A stretch of 64,000 bases of DNA from Agrocybe praecox (lineage: Eukaryota > Basidiomycota > Agaricomycetes > Agaricales > Agrocybaceae), in NCBI GenBank assembly GCA_964017145.1, contig OZ024844.1, positions 2,170,001-2,234,000 on the forward strand. Reading direction: 5' to 3'. Below, in pieces: positions 45,827 to 55,864 of this stretch. The notes below the pieces were generated by a model. That model was not told the DNA's origin. It did not search any database and saw only the letters and a program-made list of their open reading frames with translations. Position numbers and translations under genes: made by a program. Positions within the stretch are counted from its first letter, which is position 1; every line of letters begins with the position of its first letter.

Positions 45827-47981
45827 TTAGGGATCTTCATTAACGCCATGTGCTTTGCTCAGGTCCTTCATTATAAAAACAATCTCTTCCACCCGCATTT
45901 CTAATACGGCCAACTTCTCTTGCTTCGATTTCCAAGTTGTTAATACCTCCCGCTCAATGCGCGTGAGCAAACTTTCATCTTGACTAACGTCGCTTCTCTC
46001 TCTCTTCTGCAAGACGGCGGCGACATCTCCACTTTCCTGTTCCGCTCGACATCGAGCCTTGATGTTGTAGAGTGTCTTATAGACATTTCCAAGTATCATT
46101 TGATAGGCCTTTTGGAAGTCGACATACCTTCGATAATAAATAAGCCAAAAAAGTTCCATGACCTGAAAATCATATATCGCACCATAGATAGAACGTCCTC
46201 GTAGGGTTCCTGTCAGCACTTTTAGGAACTTCTTGAGTACTAATGAGAGAATCGGCAGATAAGGCCACAAGAAGGGGCCGAACATCCTTAGGGGCCATCA
46301 TTACAATCTTTGATATCTGCGTGCATGAAAACTGTCAAAAACTCTGCGATAGAGTCACCGATCAATCGCACCTGTTTTTCATCCATCTTCCCAGATTTAC
46401 ACAACAGGCGCAATATTCTAAGACCTTCTGGTCCATGTTTATCCAGGGCAACAGATTCCAGGATGTTCTGTTGTAATCTTTTTGCGATCACCTCGAATTC
46501 TATTTGGATTTTTGATGATGAATAAGAAATAAACGATGCAGCACGCCCTTCCGGAGTAGGGTTGTCGGCGGAGGCTAGCATACCCAAATAGTCTTTAACG
46601 CATGTAAGATTTGACACCTTTTTAGATGGGTATACCAGACCCGTGACGAGATCGACTTCCTCTGGTATATGCATGGATATATTTGCAACAGATGTTGGGG
46701 CTATGCGTGACTGGGGTCAAAGGCTGCAACGATGTTTGATACAAGAAACGTACATGAGCGACATTCCGACAGATCAAGCTGTGTTTTCTCTGTGGCTTTT
46801 AGTATGGCTCGAATCACCATAGAAGCGCTCGTATTAAAGCGGTCTTTTGTAGCCTTTTCAATGATCTATTCAAGCTAATTATTATAGTAAACCAATGAAA
46901 CTTAGATCAGTACACTTACCGAGTTTCGAATGTGCACGTTGAATCTTTCATAGTTCACTCGGAAATGAACAGAATCCTACGAAAAAATCAGAGGCCAGTA
47001 AATTCGACTGTTATCGTTCCAGCTCACGTCGACAACATCTTCTTCATCGGATATTTTTCGCTATATGAGAAATATTCGATAATCATGTCTAGTTCATCGT
47101 ATAACAGACTCACTTTGTTACTTCGCACTTCGGGTTGGTCCTTAGCTTTGCGTTTCTGAAGGCTGAGTTATTCCAGGGAGGTTTATGAATCCAATATGAG
47201 TCATGTGCTTACCAGTCCAACTTTCTCTGCCTCTTCTTCTTCCCTCTTCAACCTGGCTTGAGCAACTTCCTTCGCTTCTCGTAACTCCTTAGCAGTTGGA
47301 AATCCCGTGATTTTCCGTTTCTCTTCAGCTTCATATTGTATACATTTATCTCTTGGAGAAAGATGGGAGAGAACGGTGGACGGTTTGAGATAAGATGCCG
47401 ATACGAGCTTGAGAAGAACTTGTCTATATTGCTTCATTTCTGCTCAAGTTAGAAAAATACAGCTATGTTTGCCCACGATCCACATACTTTTTGGATCATA
47501 CACAGATAGCCAGTCCAGTATTTCAGGGACACAGAGTTTTCCATGGTCCAACACCACTTGGACAATTTCTGCTGCCTAAAAAGTCATCAACACTCATACA
47601 TAGCTGCACGATAATTTACAGACTTCTTTTCCGTGCATTTGTTCCGCAAGCCAAACGAATTTGCCAAATCTCAGACGAGTGAGGCAATCTTCAACATTAA
47701 TTTCAAACATTTCCATCTCATCGTCTTCCTTGGTATGCCATAAAATATTCTGTTGGACGAGAACCAGTATGCACGCTCTAATGGTTCGTGGCTTCAGTCT
47801 AGAAAATTGCATCAGCTGGAAGAAGGACAATCGTCCTCGTACAAGCAAAGCTGAAGCTACTGTCTAGCTAATAGATGAGAAAGTTATATGTATAGGACCC
47901 GACGCGACTTACTGCTGTCAAGGGGCCAAATTGCGAGTGCACGATTTCAACGCACAGTCGTCTTGTATGTGAGTCTGCCAT
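45827..47981 (-). CDS. RPC82: RNA polymerase III subunit RPC3 (RPC82)
   Basis: The N-terminus MADSHTRRLCVEIVHSQFGP joins LTATVASALLVRGRLSFFQL, the first winged-helix module. ILVLVQQNILWHTKEDDEME, FEINVEDCLTRLRFGKFVWL, then MKQYRQVLLKLVSASYLKPS and the linker KCIQYEAEEKRKITGFPTAK follow. Next come YFRVNYERFNVHIRNS and the C-terminal part with MDEKQVRLIGDSIAEFLTVF, LFWLIYYRRYVDFQKAYQMI and a final coiled coil ending SKAHGVNEDP. Rpc82 forms a heterotrimer with Rpc34 and Rpc31 that opens promoters for Pol III initiation. About eleven exons and roughly 550 aa; the first acceptor is the distal AG of two (TTAG/CTAG). A B-box-like element lies 220 bp upstream. Confidence 0.9.
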
Positions 47982-48608
47982 GACACAGGAAGATAGTCTA
48001 AGCAAGTCGCCTTGGGATATAAAGCTTTGCACGCGGGTCCGAGTCGACGATAGGCGCTAGAGTCCCTGCACAATTGTGTGTGTGGGTCCTGGGACCAGTT
48101 TGACGATAAACTGGTGTTTAACTCGATGCAATTTAAATAATCTATTGCGCTAGATCATGTGACCAGGAGCAACGCTCTGAGCAGTGAGCTAGTCTGAGCT
48201 CGTTCGATTCCTACTCGGCTGTATCTCTGTCAAGACTCGACACTGTATACGAATAACAATCAAACAATCATTTCATTAATTTCACAGATCCAAGTTGGTG
48301 TTGTTACAAGCTGTTACTCAGTTCTGTTCTTCTCAGTGCTTAAACACCGCGCCGGATATACTACTTACAGTGACCGAAGTCCGGATCATTGCATGAGAAT
48401 CGGAGGCCTTCAGAAGTCTCTCAGTCTCTCAGTACGTGCATGCGACCTAAGTACCTGCTGTGGGTAGTCCCAGGCACTACTAAAGACTGTGTTAGTGATC
48501 TACGGAGCACCCACGATCATGAGATAGATCCGCTCGAAACATCTGCTTACCCGCCTCCGAGTGAATCTCATTGCAATAAGCCGGCTCTCTTATAACTGGT
48601 TATCAAGC
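47982..48608. promoter_or_regulatory. Divergent region: RPC82 and cytochrome b561-like gene, with dyads and a B-box-like motif
   Basis: This 627-bp spacer holds GGTCC-TG-GGACC (48085-48096), overlapped by a perfect 8-bp hairpin, ACCAGTTT/AAACTGGT with a 6-nt loop (48094-48115). A B-box-like CGTTCGATTCC is at 48201-48211, and the octamer AGTCTCTC is repeated in tandem at 48415-48430. No tRNA cloverleaf can be folded around the B box by eye. Confidence 0.5.
48094..48115. repeat. Perfect inverted repeat, 8-bp stem with 6-nt loop
   Basis: ACCAGTTT, loop GACGAT, AAACTGGT. It lies 113-134 bp upstream of the RPC82 start and overlaps a second dyad (GGTCC-TG-GGACC, 48085-48096). It could be a dimeric factor site; no U-tract follows, so it is not terminator-like. 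Confidence 0.5.
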
Positions 48609-49722
48609 ATGTCCACGTCGGTTTCCACCGACCCTTCCGTTAACTCTCACTACGAACTTCTTCCGACGGACTCGAGCAACGCTCAAGGAATCTTGCCCCG
48701 CTCTGCTATGGGTCCTGATGAACACCTAAAGGCGGAAGGCCGCCCTTTCGATGGAATTTCTCGTCAAACTGGTTTGGTGTGCAATTTGTTACCGATCTTG
48801 TACGGTCTGCTAATGAGTATTCCATTTGTAGATCTCAGCTTCGGTGGGTGCCCTCCTTCTCTTGGGCGTTTGTCTCTTTATTGAGTATTGATAGGTTGTA
48901 ATGGCTGTTACCTGGACCGCTGTTATAATGAACGGGCCACTGAGTCTGGGTTGGTTCGGATTCCATCCGCCATTACAAACGCTAGCTATATTTTTGTTCA
49001 CATTTGGTACGCAGCCAGCTCATATAAATGATTGGGAATACGACCTACTGACCCTAAATACACAAAGGGATCATCACTCTCCAGCCGACCAACCAACCAA
49101 AAACCAAAGCAGCTGGTCTGGTCCGCCACCAAATTTTTGTCTTTGTAGCTGGCTTGCCTTTGATTACTCTGGGAACCATGGCCGTATCGTACAATAAATG
49201 GCTGCGAGGGGCTGATCATTTCACCACTTGGCATGGGGTTAGTTGATGACATTCACGTTTGTTTGTTTCCTCTTAAAAAACCGTATACAGACATTTGGTA
49301 TTATATGCGTGATATGGCTATTCCTGCAGGTTTTACTAGGTGCAGGAAGTGTTTGGTTTGATGGCGCTCTTTTTGGAGGTGGTATGAAAGCAAAGATGCT
49401 GTGGAAATACCATAGGTGAGATAGATAATTCGGGGGTTTCAATTGTCAGCATGCTGACACTGTACGAAGGTTATCGGGCTATATTCTATTCCCTCTATTG
49501 CTCTTCACCATATATCTAGGCGGGGCATGGTCATCTTGGGGCACTAGCAACGTAATTTGGATCATTCGTTTTCTTGCATACACCATAGCACCTGTTGCCA
49601 TACTAGCGGGTGTCTACCGCAGGATTAGGTTAGTCAACAAAATATGTACTTACGGTCCTATTTCGTGCATTAGTTGACAGCATTTATAAAACAGGACGTC
49701 AAAAATGCAATTCATGAAGTAG
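48609..49722 (+). CDS. Cytochrome b561-like transmembrane protein
   Basis: The N-terminal 55 residues are soluble (MSTSVSTDPSVNSHYELLP). Hydrophobic helices follow: VVMAVTWTAVIMNGPL, LGWFGFHPPLQTLAIFLFTFG, HQIFVFVAGLPLITLGTMAV, TFGIICVIWLFLQVLLGAGS, LSGYILFPLLLFTIYLGG and VIWIIRFLAYTIAPVAILAG. Conserved His candidates for haem ligation sit in FHPPL, VRHQI, TWHGT and KYHR. The end is RRIRTSKMQFMK. This matches the b561 core used in trans-membrane electron transfer, often ascorbate-linked ferric reduction. About seven exons. A 12-nt micro-exon (ATCTCAGCTTCG, 48831-48842 approx.) between two 50-55 nt introns is likely but could be skipped without loss of frame. It converges on GEA1 with a 95-bp gap. 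Confidence 0.85.
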
Positions 49723-49817
49723 TAACAATGATGGTATTTCCAGTGTTTGCGAATCATTGCATATAGTGGTATTTCGTACGTGTATAATACATATACAGTA
49801 ATGATGGTATAAATCAT

Positions 49818-52800
49818 TTAAGCGGTACCAGACGGTGTAGGCGGCGCTGAAGGTATAGGAATTACTTCCGTGAGGTATCCTGGAAGGAAGCGTTCCATTC
49901 GTTCATGGGTATTAGACCAGAGTGTCTTTTGAAGGTCGTTTTCACCAGACCCAGGAGGGATGAGAATTCCGACAGCGTTCATCACTAAAAGAACATTTTT
50001 CAAGGATTCGGGAATTGCCTCGTACTGGAGAAACAAAAAAAGAGATTAACTCAAGGTAGATTTCGAGGAGGAAACGAACTCACTAATTGGTCCCCTCTAT
50101 TGACGTTCATTAACCTGTCTAAAAGATCCAACACCTGGATCCAGAGTAACCTAAAGTCTGTCTTTGCTCGGCTTTCGCGCAACTCAAGGTGCATAAAAAC
50201 TTTGCAAAGAAGGGCCGAACCTCTGAGCCGCGTTTCTGACATTCCTTGCGGGTCTCTGAGCGCAACTTGAGGTTTCAAGAGCTCGTCAACAAGGGGGAAT
50301 ATAATTCGATTGAATACTTCTTCCACTTTATTCTGCTCGGCGTCGTTTGTCAGAGGTGATCCTAAGAGGATGCGTTGTAGATGGCTGATAGAGTTATGCC
50401 TAATCTCTCTTGTAGGGTGCACTGAATGCCGGCCAAGTACCCCAAGTAGTGGCAAAGCCATATTCTTCCATGCTAGAAGGAATGGTATGTGAGACGAAAA
50501 GACTAAATATGAAAGGTGATACTACCTTGATTTTCTTCTACATGAGAAGACTGGACGAATGAAACGAGTTTCTTATGAAGGCCTGGCAGTAAATCGACCG
50601 CCCTTTTCCCTCGAGAAATTATTGGAGAGCTGGATTATTTTTATTTTTAAGAAATAATTTATTAAACAGAAACGAGAAACGTACGTTGCTGTTGTTAGTG
50701 GTTCCGCTCGACGACCACGATGTTGATGCCGTTCTTGTAGGGTGCCGGCAAAAGTCGTAAAATCGTCGCACACGGTCAGCAACCCGACGAAATTATCAAT
50801 AGTAACAGCATTGTCTGGTCCTTCAGAAGTTAGAGCTTCGATAAGGTCAAATGACATCCGCGCGGCTTCGGCATGAGACATGGTTGAACGTATCAACGCA
50901 AATATTACGTTCCATTCTGTCTGATAGCTGAAAACGGTATCAGTGTCTTATCAACGGTGAATTACAAAATGTAACGATACCGGATAATGTCCTTATGTTT
51001 TTGTATAACAAGAATGAGGCCAGCAATGACTTGTTCGCCAACCAAGTTTGAGATGTTGGGTGGTAAGCCAGCTAACAGGTCGAAGGCAACATAGACTTGA
51101 TCTCTCAATAACGGCTGATTCATTCACATTGAGGTGGGAAAATTGTAATCAGAAGAAAATGACCCACCTTTTGTGCTAATATTTGGCAAAGCCGTAAAAG
51201 ACATACGACGGCTCTCTCAATAAGGAGTATGCTGTACTGTGAAGAAGATTTAAGGAGCATCGATAGATGCTCGAATACAATAGGCCTGCACAAAGAATGA
51301 GGTATGTATTAAACTTTATTAGATTGTAACTTACCACAGTTCCTCGATGTATTGAGGCGCCTGACTCGTTATGCTAACCATAATTTCCAAAAGAAACACG
51401 GAAGCTGGATCATATGGAAGTTGGTAAGGCTGATCATCGATAGGTGGAATATCATCCGAATGTATTTTGAGCTTTGCCACAGATCGCTCGTGGGCAAGAG
51501 CTTCCAGGGCACGGACGGCCGCCACCAGCGCATCTGGCTCAAGCTGTCTGCAACTTCCTTAGTACTAGAAGAAGAAGAATATTTAAAAACGCACATTATT
51601 TGACTATATAGTTCATCTAATCTGCAAGACGTAATGCAATCTATTGTTGACAGTGTGTTCTCAACATCAACTTCTGTTGCGTCAGGGACATTCAGATCAG
51701 AGCTGTAGGGGGTCATCAGGTATGAAGATAGAGCTGACAAAAGCCCTCCATCGCTTCGAACAGGGTTCTTGGAGGGCTGACTTCCCCGAAGAGGAATCAT
51801 AGTAACACCTCCAAGAAAATCTTCCATCTGTAACATTCTTGTAGGAAGCAAGGAATGTAAAAAGAGGTTCTGGAACATCTCAAAGATCTAAAAGGGATAT
51901 CAGCATGGGTTTACAGAAATAAAAAAACAGCAAACCTGAGTCCACCCTTCTCTAAGAGCGTTTCCATTTCCATTAACGATATTGAACAACACAACTGCGG
52001 CTAGCTGCCCTCTAAAATTCATCCCGAACTCTACAGACAGCCTTGACACTGTGACAGACTGCCCTTCGATATCAATCACAGGATAGTTCGGGACCTGCGT
52101 CGACACGGGGTCCGATAAAAGGCCCGTTGCCTGTGAGAGTGATACAACCACAAAGTCAAAAACATCGGGTAACTTGAAATGACCCGCCAAAGTTGCACAC
52201 TGCCTGAATCCTGCGATTGCCCGTTGAATAATATAGTCGTCTTCGAAAGTTATGAAAGCGTATGCTATTGCGGATATGACAGGTCTCCAAACTGTCTTGA
52301 ACATTTCCACGTCGAACGCTGGGGTGTTACATACAATGAATTCGCCTGAAATAGGAGAACATAATCAATATAGAACAACGCATGTATGTAGCATTGGAAG
52401 GAAAAGCGGACCAGTTTGACGGGAGCGAGTAAGGAGCTCTTTCCAAGCGTATTCGAACCCAAGCTGCCCAGTATGTTCCTCTGGCATGATAATTTCTCGT
52501 TTGCGAATGGAATCGAAGATATTTTGCTACAGAAATTTTGTTAGTCAATCCGAGAACAGGGACGTGTTTGAATAGTCTCACCAAAAATTCATCTGAGAAA
52601 TCGGACCCATCATTAACGCCTCTGAGATTTCTCTTATAATCATCAATAGTCATCCTTTTCTGTTCAACATAAGTACGAGTATAATTTAAAAAAAAGAGGA
52701 CAAACTTACTCGAACCACCGGGTTATGCTGATCGGTATTGAGCATGATTATTGAAAACGTGAGTACATGAGTAGCGTCTTCTGATTTAATTTCGGCTGGA

Positions 52801-55364
52801 AAGACGTTAGTTCCCTGATTATGACTGCAGATAAAGAATTTACCGGGCTTTGCTCCAAAATAAGCTGCTGCAAATGTCTCAGCAATCCGAGAGATTTGCT
52901 GGGATTCCCCAGGTAGTCGAAAGGCTTCTAGAAGCTCCCTAATCGCCTCCGCAATTGGTTTCTACGATTTTCTGATCAGTATCAATGATAGAACCTGTAC
53001 GTGCAGAATGACTTGCATCCTTGAAGTCAAATAAGCTCATGTATTCTTTCAAGAGGTCGATATTATCCGGTTTTGAAAGAAAATCGCCCAGGAGGCGCTT
53101 ATCGATTCGGTTGGAACCTTTAAGGAAGATGGCCAAGCTCCGTGGTTTTGATATTTTCTCAGATAGATCGGCATATATCAATTTGTTTTCTTCAAGGAAG
53201 GCTAGTCCAGTTTTCGGTTTACTATTGAAGCGCGCCGCTCCCGTTAGAATGAGTTGCTTCTTTGATTTCTTTTGCAGCAAAGTCGCGGTGCTTGGATACT
53301 CCTGCAAATACAAGATTAAAATTTATGACAGGTTAAATTCTTGTAGGTCTTACTGATGGCCAAGTTGATGGGGAATTGTTCTACAAATCCCGAATGCATT
53401 GAGTTGACTGGAATCATAAAAGAAAGGAAGAACTAACAGTGTTCGCTCTAGTAGCCATATCGTTGACGAAAGACAAAAGAAGCTCCAAGCAGATGTACTG
53501 CACATTTCTTTGAGATTCTAGATTACCCGCATGCGGCGTTGGATATACAGCCTTCAACACACAGATCAGGGACTGATTTGAATGGAGTTAAAAAAGGGCG
53601 GTACCTTGGTAAGAAAATCTATAAGCCTTTCAAACAGGTTTTCACAATTGATATCACAGTCGTAGTTAGTATAGAGGTCTACCATGAAGTTAGGGTGACC
53701 CGCAATATTACTAAGAGTTTCCAGTATTATATCGCGTGTTTCTCCACGAGCAGGAGGAACCAGTAGCCTAGATGGTGAAGATGTGCTTTCACCCTCGTTT
53801 TTGTCCGCTGGCATCAATGAAGGACTATTTGTAACTGGTGTTCCGGTTTTTGGCGACGGAGAGTACGACCTAGTTTTTGCGTTGGAGAGCATGGGTGTGC
53901 CACCTTTATTCAAATAAGTTGAAGCGGACGGTGTGAGCCGATCGATTGTGAAGGTGAGGAACAGCTCTTGCTGCAACTTTAAATATCTTCGCATAGTGTC
54001 CAAGATTGTTGAAATGGTGCGCAATGCCCAATGGAGGACCATGTTATTCTCTGACCGGGCAAGTTGGAAGAGAAATTTGCATCCTGTGTCGATGACAATT
54101 GCCTTCAAGGATGGGAACTGGGCCAAAGTAGTGCCCGACTCTTCAAAAGCTGCGTTAAGAATTCCCAGTGCCATCAATCGTGTGGAATCGGTATGCTGCT
54201 GGTCATTGGGATCAAGGACATTGACAAGGACACGCAACAGTTCAAGAATCGATGGAAGTCCAACTTGGAATATTGTCACCAGAAGGAAAAGAAGTTATGT
54301 GAGTTTCACTCACATTCAGGTCTATTGGTTGATAAGGTTGGCGTTTGAGGCTGAGGAAGCGTTTCTTCAAGTGATCCCTTCCCTTCTGTGGGCATGTGAT
54401 CACCTTCTGTAGGTAGTTCTTTCTCGACTATGTGATCTTCCTGGGGAGGCAGCGAGTCCCCTTTCGTCGTAACGGACATTCGGAGTTCGGTCTCTATATC
54501 ATCCTCCGTTGTCGCCAGAAGTTTGGCCTCCTCTTCATCCGGATCAAGGGCGTGTAACCTCGAGAAAACAACTCTAACTAAAGTATGCATAGTTGTCTCG
54601 GCCGACCGCCGCAAAGTCTCTAGTTTCGCAATGAGGGCAGGTAGCGCATCGAAGATGACAAGACTTACCGCTCAGACGCATCTGGCAACATGTAGTCAGC
54701 ACAGTCTCTAGCATTTCGCATACTTCGATATCGCCTAGTCCTCCCCCAACGGATCCACATAAACAATCTTGGATAACAGTCATAATCTTGAGCAACACAA
54801 CTTCATCCCCAGACGAGTCGCTGGCTTCAAATTTACAATGAGATATCGTGCTGCTCAATTCTATAAGGGCTGCATCGAGACCCTCGGACTCTGGTATGAT
54901 AAGTCCACACACGAAGAAACTGTGAAGAGCCGAAAGTGCGGAAGATGTAATCGGACCCGTAGAGAGTGGCGAGCGCAAGATGGCAAAGAAAGGAGCCAGT
55001 AGATCCGTTAAACTAGCTTGTCGAATATCTACTAACACAGTAAGATGTTTGTTTGCTTAATCGTCGGAAAGAAAAGCTGCAGACCGTCCATATCCTTCAC
55101 GCCTCTTTTCAGTTCAAGAAATCCAGCCATAAGTTCCGCCTCCCGACTTCCCCTGCCAGAGACGCGTGTTTGATGAGCAGGAGACGATATTCGTAGGCCC
55201 ATATTTGTGCCTAGAGCTGGAGAATCTCTAACAGTCATAACCAAGGACGATGAGGCCCATCGGGAATTCTTGCGCATCGTCGAGGTTACAGCGAGGATTT
55301 CTGAGAGTATTACATGTTTCAATAATGCTGGAGTCGCAGGATGTGTTGCTTGAAGGTGCACCAT
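49818..55364 (-). CDS. GEA1: Golgi Arf guanine-nucleotide exchange factor (GEA/GBF1), Sec7 domain
   Basis: A very large gene of roughly 1,500 aa. The N-terminal DCB/HUS region includes VILSEILAVTSTMRKNSRWA, HSFFVCGLIIPESEGLDAAL, RSAETTMHTLVRVVFSRLHA, then acidic linker text, and YICLELLLSFVNDM-type text. The Sec7 domain starts near NSKPKTGLAFLEENKLIY and has FLSKPDNIDLLKEYMSLFDF, the glutamic finger FRLPGESQQISR, and MLNTDQHNPVVRKRMTIDDY. HDS repeats follow, such as IISAIAYAFITFEDDYII-type text and FRGQLAAVVLFNIVNGNG. The end is PSAPPTPSGTA. It activates Arf1 at the Golgi for COPI coat recruitment. The intron inside the Sec7 domain (52962-53016) is GC-AG (GGAT|GCAAGT); without it the frame stops just before the glutamic finger. 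Confidence 0.92.
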
Positions 55365-55864
55365 TTGAGGGAAACGATAACCCGTCTAGATAGACGCGAC
55401 TTAAGTTTATGTGGCCTCAAGCGTGGCCGTAGCATTAACACGTCTCCGATCACAAGGTGGTAACTCCATCAAATTAGCTGACGTAATGTAATTAATGGTA
55501 CAAATGCAAGGAATGCCGAAGACAAGCCTAGCCTATAATGATAGAAAATATAAAATGACCGAAAACAAAAGATGGCCTGGTATAGAATCGAGAAGTGTCA
55601 AAGAGGGGAATATTTTACACATCCTAGAAAGCACAGTCCAAAAGGTTTTCCTTTTTGGTGTTTTCTTTTCGTCCTTCTTCCTCCAACCCTTTCAGGACGC
55701 GTCTGGTGTCTCTATGAGGTCAGCCAAAAAAGAGGAGAGGAAGAGAAGTTAGTAGTAACACGTTGGATATAAAGTACTTAGCCTGTATGACTTGACCTTT
55801 GTGTTGCCTGTAGGTTCCTTCAAGAAGAACAAAAGAGGACGACGGCATGCCATGAATTGCCCAA
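55365..55864. other. 500-bp gap: GEA1 promoter and 3' flank of the acidic protein gene
   Basis: Both neighbours are on the minus strand. Plus-strand frames at 55495-55772 show no domain. Nothing else was seen. Confidence 0.4.

Noticed and set aside
48150..48230. tRNA gene around the GTTCGATTCC motif
   Set aside because: A T-stem and acceptor stem cannot be paired, and no proper A box is at the right place; kept only as a B-box-like finding.
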